From Priapulus caudatus (Eukaryota; Priapulida; Priapulimorpha; Priapulimorphida; Priapulidae): 64,000 nt of DNA. The first letter of the stretch is position 1; each line of letters starts with the position of its first letter. The stretch covers positions 290,208 through 354,207 of the forward strand of contig NW_014577253.1 in the NCBI RefSeq assembly GCF_000485595.1. Reading direction: 5' to 3'. Made by a program: the position numbers and the translations under genes. Positions 24,101-36,069 of the stretch are shown here, piece by piece. A model generated the notes under the pieces. It made no database searches. It was not told where the DNA came from and saw nothing but the letters and a program-made list of their open reading frames with translations.

Positions 24101-27100
24101 CTCTCCTCCTCGTCTCTCCTCTTTCTTCCTCCTCACTTCTCCCCCTCTCCTCTCCTGCCTCCTCCAACCCTCTTCCCCTTCCTCATCCCCACGCACGTCT
24201 CCTCCTCTCCTCTCCACTCCTCTCATCCTCCTCCTCCACCTCCTCTCGCTCCTCCTCCTCTTCCTCACCTCTCCCCTCCATCCTCTTCCTCCTACCTTCT
24301 CCCCCTCTCTCATCCCCCACCCACGTTTCTTCCCCACCTTCTCCCCCTCCTCTTCCACACACCTTCTTCCCTCCTCCTCGACCTCCTGCCTGTATCACAT
24401 GCTTCAACATGAATAATATAAACACCAAGTGAGTAAATGTCCGGGGTGCGTAATTGTCCGAGGGGTGAAATGGTCCGGGTGGTTAATTGCCCGGTGGCAG
24501 GGTAAATGTCCGCGGGTTGTGCTTAATTGTATCCGGTGGGTAAATGTCCGGGGGGTGATTGTCCCGCGTGCGGTGATTGTCCGGATAGTTAATTGTCCGG
24601 CGGTGTAATTGTCCGGGGGGTAAATGTCCGCGAGGTGATTGTGTCCTGGGGTGGTGATTGCTCCGGGGCGTAAATTGTCCGGGGGGTAAATGTCGTGCGC
24701 GGGGTTATTGTCTGGGTGGGTGTAAATGTCTGGGGTGCGTAAATGTCCGGGGTGGTAATTGTCCGGGTGTAAATGTCCGGGTTGGTAATGTCGGGGGTTA
24801 AATGTCCACGGTGTAAATGTTCCGGGGGGTAATTGTCCGGGGGTTTAAATGTCCGGGGTGGTAATTGTGTCCGGGGGGCTAAATGTCCGGCGGGTAATTT
24901 GTCCGGGGTCGGTAATTGTCCGGGGGGGGGTAATTGTCCGGCGGGGCGGTATATTGTCCGGGGGGTAATTGGCATGGGGGTAAATGGCCATGGGTGGATT
25001 GTCCGGGGTGCGTAATTGTCCGGTTGCGTAATTGTCCGCGGGCGTGATTGTCCGGGGGTATTGTGTTCTAGAACCATATATATATATATGTGTTTACTAG
25101 GGACCATTTAATGACATTAAAGTTGGGAACACTCCTAATAGAGAGTATTCACCCGGGAAGAAGTAGTAAAGTAAGAGAGAAGTAAGAGGACGAGGCGTAT
25201 CTAAGGTGCACAGCAGTACAGAAACGAAAGCAAAATAGTAGCCGCATCGCCCGCATTGAAACTGACCATTTAGCGGTCACGATGGGGCCATCTGCCATGG
25301 CCTACGCAAACTACTTTGCGATGTAGTACTATCATTGTTGAAATTTTCATCACTCCGACAAGCACTATGTTTTTCACCAGGAAAAAGGAAGCAGCATCGA
25401 ACGGGAAATTTTCAGTGGGACAAAAAGCATGCGAACACTACTATAAGTGTTGCGCCAAACTGCGTTTACATTAGGGATAGTATTGCTACATGACATTGGT
25501 CCCCGCCTTTGACCGAAATGGTCCACGAACCATAAAAAATTAATTATTATTCCAAATTTCCATGAAGAAATTTATTCGCAAAGTGCACACAGACCAATCT
25601 GCACACATCGATGCTATATTTGTAAACAAAACATTCCAATAATTCAGGAAGCAACGCCCAAGCCCACCGATCGATGCGCGTACTAGGGTAGTCACTTTAA
25701 ACGTCTGCTACGTCTGGTGCTCACAGGTGATTATTCACTGATGCATGTTGATGACCTAGCTAAATCAGGTCGCTCACACAACTCAACAGTTTTTGCCATG
25801 TATTTAATTAGGGGCGTGGGGAATTTTCGTGACATAGCCTAGATAACAAGGGTCGAACCTAACGCTTTCTAAAAATGTTACCAGAGAAACCCCATACCAC
25901 TGTAATATCATGCTATGGAGGGGCGAGGAAATGTTGCTACTTATTAACTAAACGTTTTGTTGTACATTTATTATAACATTTTTACATCGCTCTACAATCT
26001 AAGGTGAAGAGCCCCTCGCCAAAGGATACTGTTAGTTTGCCTTGGCCTGCTGCTTATAGTGCGTCTCTGTAACATGAGAATCGTTCGTGTTATTGGCTTA
26101 CTTATATTACGCATGTGTGCCTCTGTCAGGCGCGATTGCTGCCATCTTATGAATACGGCGATGACTGGATGTGTTACTAAACGTCTAGGTTGCAACACTC
26201 TTAGTTTGCCAAACGAAAAGCAATATAAATGTACTTAGAGAATATATTGACTAGCTATATATGATGAACACGGGGGGGGGCGGTGTCAATCCAACACTGC
26301 ATAGTGGTAAGAAAACGTAATAAAGGACCAATACAACGGTCGCACACCCGTACCGCCAGAACACGTTATTTTCATTTGTCATGAATTTTTGTCGGCTGAG
26401 TCACAGGACCTTTTGGAGTCCGTTCTAGGGGGCCAGCTACTTTACTAGCTGCATCTGCCCATATTACTTGGACATGCGACAAGTTTCTTGTATGCAGGCT
26501 TTCCTTAACGCAGTGCACTTATAAAAAACGCGGAAGCGAAGATGACTGCAGCATCTGTGGAATTCCGTGAAACAAAGATATAAGCACGGTGTCACGAAGA
26601 ACGTCATTGGCGTAGTTCTTACCAGAGGCACTTGGAACGTTTCAATTTAATAAATAATGATTGGTAAATAAACGCGAAATGAGAGAAATGTAGTTGATTA
26701 CCAAAGTCTTAATGTTTATTTACTCTCTTTCGCCTTATTTTACTGATAATTTCCTGCTAAATGCTGTTCAAATGCTCGTCTGCCAACACACAAGTACATC
26801 GCACGCGACGCCCGCTGAGAATATGGGACAGGCCATCCATGTCAGCACACTGTAATTGTAAAGCCGGGACTTGGTGAATTCGTTCACATGTTGCCTCGGT
26901 GCTATTTTATGTAGAGTATAGGCCTACGTGCAAGAGAAATCACACCCCCACTCAAACAGCTGCCTACTGGATGCCGGCGACATATGTATATAACTATAAG
27001 TGTAAATGTGTTAGCGGACGTGGCGCCGTGCTGTGCGGTGCTACCTGTGTGTTGCAGAGGAGCATTTGACCGCATTTACAGGTAATTATCGGCAATACTA

Positions 27101-28049
27101 GGCGAAAAGAGAGTAGAGAAACATTAATGACATTAGTAGTAAATACATTTCGTGTTTATTCAGCATTGCTTTTTTATTTAAATGCTCCTAAGCGTCTGTG
27201 GTCTCTCGTCACTTTACCCTTGTGTTGTGATCACGCTAGGCAGCCTAAAAAAGCTGTGTGGCTTGCTCTGATACCGATTGCTGCAGTTGACAACACCGCA
27301 GGAGAGCGGCGTTGTGATGCATTTGCCTAATAGGCGAATATAAAATGTGCCAGAGGTGCGCTCTCTCAATGTACTTGTACCATGCCTGAACTGGTTTCTA
27401 TATCCGTCAGGCCGGCGTTGCATTGAGTGGTAATAAAAAAAATCGCGGAACCCTCTATAGCTAACAAATTAGCAATGCAAATTTAATTCTGCTAAGCGGT
27501 CGACAATTTTTGTCAAATTGTACAATTTGTATGGCAGGTGTAAAAACGCCCACGACCGGCGTGCTTGTATTTTATCTAATTGCGCGGTTCTTAATTAAAC
27601 CGATAAACCGGAAGTCAACTTGATAGGATTCCGCATCTTCGCCGTAATTTCTTAGTAAACACACGGGATGGAAACTACTCTAAAGCTGGATTTACACTGA
27701 CGATTTTGTTTGCCGAATTGCCAAAATGTACGAACTTGGCCAGTGTTGGCACTAACAATCGGCAGTGTAAACGCAAAAGTTTGGACGACCAACGATCCGG
27801 GCCGCAGCGAGTTGGAAATTAGATTCATGTTTCGCCGACTCGGTAGCGGTTCGAGTCGGACGTTTTTTTGCCAAGTGGCCAATCAGGAGAACAGCAATCA
27901 AGAGGTGTGTGCCTCCACCCTAAGGGGAGAGCACGTTTTTTGCTATCGGCGCCACGCTGGCGGCGTGGAATCATGCCACAAATTCGTACGGCGTCGCCCG
28001 CGCGTACCAAGACAGTCAACTCAAACGGTTACAGCCCTATAGACCGAAG
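21131..28049 (+). repeat. Tandem duplication, copy 2 (~6.92 kb)
   Basis: Second copy of 14500-21130. It is longer mainly through small insertions and an ~80-bp T-rich insertion near 22600-22680 in the foldback left arm. It ends at 28049 inside the left terminus of the telomere-repeat element T4, where copy 1 joins the GACGGAC run instead. Confidence 0.9.
22423..25154. mobile_element. Foldback-like element, 2.73 kb (copy 2)
   Basis: Duplicate of 15806-18349. The left flank is GGGAAAGT (22415-22422). The left array is 22560-22950, the purine tract ~22980-23500, the pyrimidine tract ~23540-24390, and the right array (TAAATGTCCGGGG-type units) 24435-25065. Units are much less regular than in copy 1. 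Confidence 0.75.
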
Positions 28050-28349
28050 CCCCGATAGACCGAAGGTTTATTCGAATACGCAGTGGTTACACGTCCGGAA
28101 TCGGTCGCCTATCCTCCAGGCTACGCATCCGGACATCCATTGATATACTATCCATCCGCCGTATTCGAACGTGAATATGCCGCACATCCACCGATGCCAC
28201 TATAAATCATATGATGCCACTATAAACCATTATATATGCCCTAACCCTAACCCTTAACCCTAACCTTCCCTAACCCTAACTCTACCTAACCTTTGCAATA
28301 TTCGGTCTATCGGACCTTCGCGTCTATCGGACCTTCGGTCTATAGGGCT
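28033..28349. mobile_element. TIR element with internal telomeric repeats (T4)
   Basis: Left end AGCCCTATAGACCGAAG, right end its reverse complement CTTCGGTCTATAGGGCT. A second GATAGACCGAAG block is present inside each end. The interior 28238-28290 holds (CCCTAA)n with variants. The left flank was replaced by the tandem duplication, so no target duplication can be read. Confidence 0.75.
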
Positions 28350-28430
28350 GCCCCCACTCAAACAACCCTTTAGCAGTCACAATCGCAACATGCTTGTCAG
28401 TACGCTTGTTCACTCGGAAAAGACTTAATA

Positions 28431-29147
28431 ACAAGAGCCGCAGAGCGTCTGGGCTCATCTGAGGTCTGTTGCTACGATTATAAACGTAAAATTTCAAGTC
28501 GTGCGTAGTACCACATTTGTTTAGGCGCAGATATGCCAGACACGCAGTTGCGTACACATCATTGTTAGGACACGCCCACTATCGCAGATGGAGGGTAGGG
28601 GGAGGGCGGTGGGGGAGATGGGGAGGAAGGGGCGGGGGAAGGGGGTGGGGAAGGGGAAGGAGGAGGGTGGGGGAGGGGGCTCTAATAGCAAAAGCAGTTC
28701 ACTCCTTTGTTAACAGTCAACAAATCCATGTTTAACCTCTCCTCTTGAGGGTCAAAAGGTTATCAGACACTTACTCTTCACACGTCAGTGGAAAGCCACA
28801 TTTCATGGTCCTTTCAATAAAGCCATAAAAATGGTAGGTCACCGCTGAAACAAAAAGGTTTTCAATCGCTCCGTCAGACCATGTCCTCAGAAAATGTCTA
28901 AAATCTGCCCTGTGCCCCATTGACCTTTGACCTGTGACCTCCAATTCGCACGAAGTGAATGGTTTTTTCCTACCATGATGCTATACACCGACTATCACGA
29001 GCCTAGGTCGAGCCTTTAGATTTGTGCCGCAATTCTGCATTTCCTCCCTATACCTTAAGTTAAGGAGTGAATGTTCCCCCTTCTTTTACACCTCTTGACC
29101 TTTGACCTTTGACCCCCAGCTTCGACATCCCAACTCGTTTTCGGATT
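28431..29147 (+). mobile_element. Dispersed 'R' element, 3'-truncated (R3)
   Basis: Starts ACAAGAGCCGCAGAGCGTC. The first ~230 bases are nearly identical to 51289-51475, including a GGGGGAGG-rich tract (28590-28680). The remainder matches R2 and R4 up to TTTTCGGATT at ~29147, then stops. The 3' hairpin and CTAA end are missing. Confidence 0.75.
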
Positions 29148-29414
29148 GGATGGTACACAGTTTGAGATGCTATATACTATCTTTTGGCTAGGCAAATATT
29201 AGCAAGAGTACACTAAGAGAGCAGGGCACCACACCGAGCCTGTTATTTGCTACCAGTCAAGCCGGTACCTCAGGGAAGCACTATAGCTTGATAGCGTTAT
29301 TTACAATGGTTTACAGTGTGTACCAATGGTTCCTGGCTCGATAGACAGCTATCTCCGCTCATTAGATTGTAGTCATGGTGCAAGAGATATGACAGCATAG
29401 CGCAGATGGGGTCG

Positions 29415-29702
29415 TGCGTGTACCCGCGTGCACATGCGTGCACGTGCGTGTACGTGCGTGTATCTCCGTGTACCCGCGTGTACGGTACGGTACGTACACG
29501 CACGTACACGCGGGTACACGCACGTACACGCAGGTACACGCACGTACACGCAGGTACACGCACGTACACTACACGCACGTACACGCGGGTACACGCACGT
29601 GCCCGCGGGTACACGCACGTACACGCAGATACACGCACGTACATGCGGGTACACGCACGTACACGCGGGTACACGTACGTGCACGCGGGTACACGCACGT
29701 AC
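29415..29702. repeat. ~20-bp minisatellite of GTACACGC units, with inversion
   Basis: Repeats of ACACGCACGTACACGC-type units to the right of ~29490 and their reverse complement to the left. The centre is GTACGGTACGGTACGTAC (29478-29495), so the array is partly palindromic. Open in all frames, but translations are repeats only. At 29715-29830 lies a separate ~60-bp tandem pair containing CCCATTTCCTATT. Confidence 0.85.
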
Positions 29703-30224
29703 CCCCTTCCTTTTCCTTTTCCCATTTCCTATTTAGACTTTTAAAATAGGAAACGGATCAGAAACCCATTTCCTATTTTCTATTTTGATTTTAAAAATAG
29801 GAAATAGGTCAGAAACCCATTTCCTATTCGCAACGTCAAATGAGAAAACAATCTTACGGTATGTACCGTGATTCAAATTAGCCATTATCACAGTAACATC
29901 TAGCGAAGGGAATTTATAGAATTTTGCTCATTTCTGGAGATATGGTGAGACCGGTTGCTCCACATCTGTTTCCATCCAGGTGAGGCAAAGTGCCAGGCCA
30001 ACAACAGTTACTGTCAGCGAGGCACTGACAGCAAGATTGCCTCCCAGGAAAAACTTGAACAGCAAGTGTATAGGTACATAGATACAGTGAGCAAATCTGC
30101 CAAAAATTGCACTCGTTTGGCGTGCCTTGTCCGGCACCAACATGCCCTTCACCTACGCATGAACACATACACACATGCACGCACACAGATACACGAATTT
30201 GCCGAAAAACGTAATGAAAAAAAG

Positions 30225-30300
30225 ATAAAAACTAAACAGATGGGATTCGAACCACAGCCCTTTCAGACGTAACTCTCGTGCTGTACGAGCTCGGCTATTC
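30225..30300 (-). repeat. tRNA-like sequence (SINE head or tRNA relic)
   Basis: Reverse complement contains a B-box-like GGTTCGAATCCC (30242-30253) and, ~40 bases upstream, TAGCCGAGCTCG (30285-30296), which fits the A-box pattern TRGCNNAGYNNG. Spacing matches a pol III internal promoter. The acceptor stem cannot be closed convincingly, so this is a tRNA-derived element or a relic rather than a working tRNA. Confidence 0.5.
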
Positions 30301-30534
30301 AGGGTTATTGGAATGATATATTATGGATGTGCCATGCATACATGGATGTGCGTGTATGTGATTGGTCGGTGCGGTGGTTTCTGGGATAGCCCTAGAGATT
30401 TTACGCATTAGTGGTACGGAAAAAAAACACGCGTGCGGGACCCGGTGACAATGCAACCATCTGTCAGCAACATACCACTGTGTGAACTGATTACGTGACC
30501 TGTTCAAAATGGAAGCGCCCATTGACACCACGAT

Positions 30535-31338
30535 GGGTGTTGCTATCCCCCGGGCGTGGAGGGACGGTCCCGCAACGTGGCAGCACTAGTGTTAGGATTA
30601 GGGTTAGGATCAGGGTTAGGGTTAGGGTTAGGGTTAGGGTTTTTGCATCATGATATCAAGAGCATATAAAGAAGGAGAGCGTACAACGGTAAAATGCTGA
30701 AACCATGTTGCAGTATTAGTCGAATTAATAAACTTTCCCCGTGTTATTTTGGGGATTCTTTGCAGTATTATTGATCAGCTGTCCTACCTTGTTCATATAA
30801 AACAAACCGCATGTACCTACGATGCCCATACGCTGAGATAATGAGCGGTGAAAATCTGGTATTTTCGCCGAAAACTAACTCGAGATCAGTCAGTTACTGT
30901 GACTGTCTCTAGAAGTATTATAACTTCGGTAAACCTCGCGTGTTTCCGTTAATGATTGACAAATGGAATGAATGACGTCTGTTATTGATTGCCATAGTGA
31001 ATATGCATTGCCATTGCATATCAATAATACTGCAAATAATCGTCAAATAACACAGTCAGGGAAAGTTTATTAATTCGACTAATACTGCAACATGGTTTCA
31101 GCATTTTACCGTTGTACGCTCTCCTTCTTTATATGCTGTTGATGATATCTGTCCCCACACCATAGATTAATTTTTGTGGATGACACCCCTGTATATAGAG
31201 ATCCGATACATAGATATTTAGTGTTAGGGTTAGTGTTGGAGTTAGGGTTATGGTTACTGTTAAGTTGCATTATTGCATGAAGTATACCGCAACTGTATCA
31301 CGTGACCGTCCTTCCACGCCCGGGGGATAGCAACACCC
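30535..31338. mobile_element. TIR element with telomeric repeats (T2), interrupted
   Basis: TIRs of ~35-40 bp start GGGTGTTGCTATCCCCCGGG (30535) and end with the reverse complement at 31338. Exact 9-bp duplication CACCACGAT at 30526-30534 and 31339-31347. Telomere-like (TTAGGG)n lies at 30589-30640 and degenerate units at 31222-31255. The hairpin element at 30657-31141 is inserted between them; without it T2 would be ~312 bp, close to the size of T1. Confidence 0.85.
30657..31141. mobile_element. Long-arm hairpin element (E16), 485 bp
   Basis: Ends CAAGAGCATATAAAGAAGG and the reverse complement of CAACAGCATATAAAGAAGG. Arms are ~85 bp (30657-30742 and 31057-31141) with few mismatches. Exact 7-bp duplication ATGATAT (30650-30656 and 31142-31148). 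The 315-bp centre has no coding potential. It shares ends and duplication length with the short hairpins and may be the least deleted member. Confidence 0.85.
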
Positions 31339-31384
31339 CACCACGATAGCCGTTCTTCAAGTTATTGGAATATATTTAATAATT

Positions 31385-31652
31385 ATGTGTCGGCGTCGTC
31401 GACAGACAGCAGCTAGAGAGAGACGTACATGGGCACGTACGTGGGTGCTGCTACGTGATTCGTGTGGTGTTTTTAATAATTTAGTAAGAGAACTGGAGCT
31501 TGTAGATTCAGTGACGTACCAGCGTTATTTTAGAATGAAAAAAGAACATTTCAATGCAATTCTGACACTAGTAGGGGCAAGGATAAGCAAGAAGAACACA
31601 GTGATGCGGAAATCTATTGCACCAAACGAACGTTTAGCATGTGGAAAACGAA
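31385..31652 (+). pseudogene. PIF/Harbinger transposase fragment (N-terminal)
   Basis: An open frame of ~90 codons with YQRYFRMKKEHFNAILTLVG, followed by I-S-K-K-N-T-V-M-R-K-S-I-A-P-N-E-R-L-A. The series (D/S)xxxYxxYFRM(x)xExFxxLLxxVGxxIxKxxTxMRxxIxPxERLA is the N-terminal region of Harbinger/HARBI1-like nucleases. The catalytic DDE part is absent: homology stops near 31652 and is followed by a short end region. The right end at ~31934 reads AGCCGGGCGCACACG in reverse complement, like the Harbinger-type MITE at 35283. This is an internally deleted, dead copy. Confidence 0.7.
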
Positions 31653-32964
31653 CGTGGGCGCTTCCATATTTGATCACGCGCTTCAAATCATGCATTTGAT
31701 TGGTTAATCCAAAAACTGTTGCCTGAATCCGTCGCCAGTGCAGTGCACACGTAGCGATTGTTCAGCGACTTGGCAACACATATCAAACGTGTTTGATATT
31801 CCAGCGACGAGTTTCTGGCGTCAAAATCGCCATCGCCATGCAGCGCACACGTGGCGATTTCTCGGCGATTTTGTTACTGGCAACAAAAGCGCCAGTGCTA
31901 GCGGCGATAAAAATCGCCACGTGTGCGCCCGGCTTAACGCAATTAGCTTTCTCTTCGGCTTCGCTTCCCAAACTCAAAACTCAAAAACTTTCACGAGCTT
32001 TATCATGGTCATTTGTAAATTGGATTTCCTGAATTGAATATCCTCTCGTTTTATGAAACCCACTTGATCGAATCATCAAAAGATCACAAGTTTAGCTATT
32101 TTGTTTCTGTAAAATTGTAAAAATTAAACCTATTCTATTGCAATCCACAGCGTTGATCTACTCGTTTAATCAACTTTGAGTTCCTCCCTTCCCGGTACAG
32201 TCCCTTATAATTTGTAGACCTATATGTGATTATGATGATTAGGGGCCTATAGCGTTACGTAGCTTACCTACAGCTTTAAGTAGCTTCTAGAAAAAACAGC
32301 TACAAGATAACCAAGAAAAATCCATCCGCATCACTATCTCTTTTTGGCACGACTAGGATTAATAATAAAGGCCACAGATATCGGCAGTGGACTTCTTATC
32401 ATCATTACAAAGCGCCCCACGCATACACCCACCGTCACGTAGTGTCTGCATTTCGCCATAGGCCAGTAGACTGATTGCTAACTGCTTACTGACGGTGACG
32501 TTGCTGCTGGCTAATAAACAAGTAAGACACAGTATCTACAGTATGCATGACAGCTTAGAACAAAGTGGTCAAATTAAGCAGTAAATATATTACCGTTACC
32601 CCAGCAATTGTTTGCCTTCCGTGACAGAGTAATCAGTACGAGATGCGGGCGCTCAAACAAGACAGCATTATTAGTTGGCATAACCACTTACTTACATCCC
32701 GCTATGCTCTAAATTTTAAAGCTCAGACGGGAGAATTAAAACTAACGAAAAGATTTGGCTGACTCATACTGTCTAAATCCATTACACATGCTTGTTATCA
32801 TGCTTGTTACCATGCACGAGGTACAGAAGAATCAGACATATTGTTAAAGTCGTGCTTCACGTGTTAAAAGTAGGAGTATTGTATGCGAAATAAGTTATCG
32901 CACGCAAAAACGGCGCGACTTTGAGCAGAAACGCAAGTACGTTTCTACCGAGGTAAGATAATGT

Positions 32965-33195
32965 CAAGAGCGTATATTCATTTTCATATTCATATTCATA
33001 TTCATATTCATATTCATATTCATATTCATATTCATATTCATATTTATATTCATATTCATATTCATATTCATATTCATATTCATATTCATATTCATATTCA
33101 TATTCATATTCATATTCATTTGAGCGTATATATGTCAAGAGCGTATATATATATATATAAGAGCGTAAAAGAGATTCCTTCTTAATACGCTCTTG
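32965..33195. mobile_element. Hairpin element with internal TTCATA expansion (E15)
   Basis: Begins CAAGAGCGTATATTCAT and ends ...AATACGCTCTTG. Flanks ATAATGT / ATAACGT match 6 of 7. Ends are those of the member at 57241-57303. Inside, 32977-33118 is about 23 units of TTCATA, plus a short (AT)n. Confidence 0.75.
32977..33118. repeat. (TTCATA)n hexamer array
   Basis: Around 23 near-perfect 6-bp units with one TTTATA variant. It translates to alternating His-Ile or Glu-Tyr, which explains the long frames there. Confidence 0.95.
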
Positions 33196-34397
33196 ATAAC
33201 GTGTAGGTACAATGTATACTCACACCATAGGTTCCGTGGCTTGCCACAAGGAACTGATGCAGGTACAATTGCATGTAACTATGTAACTACAGAATCATGA
33301 AACCCTTGAAGCCAATCACGACGAGGGTCTCAACCGTGTCCGATGACGTAACTTTTTTGACCTATGAATGAACGGTTCTTACGGACGAAAAGTCCGCTCT
33401 TGGTAGCTAGCTAATTAAAAACCCGTAAAAACTCCCATGTACCACCCATTTACCCCATACCCCAGTTACCCCTCCCCCCAAAAAACCCATGCCTCTACGC
33501 CATTTTGAACATCGGAATATATGAAAATAGAGCCGGCCCGAAAGGAGATGGAAATTACTCGGCTTTCTACAATAGGTGTACACCAGAGCTAATATCGAGA
33601 TTTATCCCTCACGCAATATTTTATGGCTTAAACTAGACCGACGTCTAACGTCCTTGCGGGTGAGCCACAACAACACCAACAACGAAGTACGGAGTTAGTT
33701 TTTGGTTCGTTATAGGAAAGCACATCATAGGAATTTGCCGCAATTGCTCCTGAAACAATTCACACCACAGAGCATCATTTACGCTAGTTTCTAGTACGCT
33801 ATAGCAATCAAGGCTTCTACTACCAGTGAGACACACGAAGGGACTCGTTCAAAATAATTTTAAATAATCACTGTATTTACCCGAGACATAATATCTGCAA
33901 TATTTCCCAACCAACTCTGTAGTTGCCGCCACGAGAGTGCGGCAGATGTAGGAAGCAGAGGGGGAGATGCGGTGCGCAATGTTGTGGGAGATTCGCTCGG
34001 TGCATCATCAGACTAAACAAACTGCCGTGTTGTCACAGCATCAGTTCCGGCAGTTACCTCTCGGTAGTTGTACCCTCGGTACTCTCGTTCACCACGGCGA
34101 ATCACGGCAATGCGTAATCAACGGCAGACGAGTGAGTCGGTGAACAGCGCGCGTTACAGGGTATTAGGGTCGCTGCCATTACCCTGCAACCTAGTTTCAT
34201 AAAATCCCTCCCCCGCGGCCTCCCTATATCGGCTACGTCAGTGGGAAAATGTCGTCGCAGAATGAATACGCAGTTTTCCATTGCTTTGCATGTCATGCTT
34301 ACATGCTAGAGCCACGCACTGCATTCGCGCACGGACTCGATTTCATAGCTTTGTGCATACTTCTTCATGACGTCCGTGACGAGTTACAGCAACAGCG

Positions 34398-34990
34398 ATA
34401 ACGACGACGACGACGACGACGACTACAGCAACAATGACAACGACGATGACGATGACAACGGCTACACCAACAATGATAATAACGACGGAGACGACGACTC
34501 ACAGCAACAATATTGAAACCGACCGATGACGATGACAAACGGCTACACCAACAATGATAATAACGACGGACACGACAGTGAGCGACGTACAAACAAACTA
34601 TCGATAACGACGATGGAACGATGACAACGGCTACATCAACCAAATCGATAATGAACGACGACGCACGACAGTGACGACTACAAACTATTACAATCGATAC
34701 AAGCACACAAAATGATATACCGACGACGCCTGTACACTACAACTTGACGACATGACGAGACACGCTTACCGAACATGATAATAACGACGACGACGACAGT
34801 GTGACGACTACAACAACTATGATAACGACGATGACGATGACAACGGGCTACACCAACAATGATAATAACGGCAACAACTACAACAACAATGATAATAACG
34901 GCAACAACTACAACAACAATGATAATGACGGCAACAACAGCAACAATGACAACGACGACAACGGCGGCGGCAGCGACAGTGACGATAGCA
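34398..34990. repeat. GAC/CAA trinucleotide and ~30-bp minisatellite region
   Basis: GACGAC runs, then units of ~30 bp containing AACAATGATAATAACGGC, at least three clear copies at 34855-34945. No gene; the Asn/Thr/Asp-rich frame at 34801-35211 is a repeat translation. Confidence 0.8.
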
Positions 34991-35282
34991 GAGCGGATAC
35001 ACCACAGACTAACAGATACACGGATAACGTTAGTCTGTGGATACACCACCCAGGTCGATCACGTGATTCATACTCAGCCTCCCCGAGCGACTTATCAGAC
35101 GTTCACCCATGCTGGCGGACAACTCAACAGTCTTGCTTAATGTATTCCAGTATATATATATACTACTACTGGTTGATGCTCCATTTGGCAGACGTCTCAT
35201 TATTAATATAATATAAGATCAGGGTTCCTTATTAATTCATACCGATCGCGTGTTAGATGTGCGCTGTCCACAACATCAGTTA

Positions 35283-35725
35283 AGCCTGGCGCACATTGCC
35301 GAACATTTTCCGTTCGTCCGAACAAATGTTTCTGTCTGGCAATGTGCGGGTGAACATTTGCTGAGCGCACATTGCGAAATTTGCTGCAGCGACGACACCT
35401 CGTGGCCGCCGTCTAGTAGCTGTGTTGAGAGAGAGTCACTGATCGGCGCATGATTGGGCAAAAAATCATGTGGACCACATATCGTGCTGCTAATTTGGTT
35501 ACTAAACTTTACAAATGTTCTAGAATGTACGACATTCAGCGCACATTGTGACGAACATTCGACGAACAATGTTCAGAGATAATCAAACATTTCGATCTTC
35601 AGAAACATTGGTTCGGAAAACAAGTGTTCGGCGACTTTTTCTTCACCGCCACATTGCCGAACATTTCATGGAACATTGCTACGATAATGTTTTTGAGCAA
35701 AATGTTCGGCAATGTGCGCCGGGCT
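35283..35725. mobile_element. Harbinger-type MITE, 443 bp
   Basis: TIR starts AGCCTGGCGCACATTGCCGA and ends with its reverse complement (one mismatch in ~27). 3-bp duplication TTA on both sides (35280-35282, 35726-35728). A TTA/TWA target and GGC-rich termini are typical of PIF/Harbinger. Internal repeats of CGAACATT. The open frame inside is not a gene. Confidence 0.8.
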
Positions 35726-35868
35726 TTAGCCGTGAGATGGTCGTGAGAGGTGGGAGAGAAGGAGGGGTTGAGACACATGGACAGACGACTGTATGTACAC
35801 ACACTGATCTGGCCGCCAGACTCAGATGATTGCCTGTTACGTGATCATGCACCCACTACAAAAATTAT

Positions 35869-35908
35869 CAAGAGTAGATAATAACACATGTGTTATTATC
35901 TACTCTTG
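35869..35908. mobile_element. Hairpin mini-element (E3), 40-bp perfect palindrome
   Basis: Two exact 20-bp arms with no loop, starting CAAGAGTAGATAATAAC. Exact 7-bp duplication AAATTAT (35862-35868 and 35909-35915). Confidence 0.88.
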
Positions 35909-36031
35909 AAATTATCTATCCGAAAATGCCGAACCCAGCACCGAATTGTGCACCTGGTACGAGCTCACACATGCACCGTGCTGGCTTGCCTAATGCAACC
36001 AATGGCATAATTATCAAATAATACATAATAT

Positions 36032-36069
36032 CAAGAGCAGATAAAGAAGGCCTTCTTTATCTGCTCTTG
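36032..36069. mobile_element. Hairpin mini-element (E4), 38-bp perfect palindrome
   Basis: Starts CAAGAGCAGATAAAGAAGG, then its exact reverse complement. Exact 7-bp duplication ATAATAT (36025-36031, 36070-36076). Confidence 0.88.

Noticed and set aside
23198-24428. Long frames (up to 297 codons) in copy 2 of the duplication
   Set aside because: Same purine/pyrimidine tract artefact as in copy 1.
29297-29749. Repetitive 'RVYVRVPACTCVY'-type frames on both strands, resembling a repeat protein
   Set aside because: The 20-bp GTACACGC minisatellite is open in several frames; no start context or conserved domain.
32857-33185. Poly(EY) and poly(HI) frames
   Set aside because: Translations of the TTCATA hexamer array.
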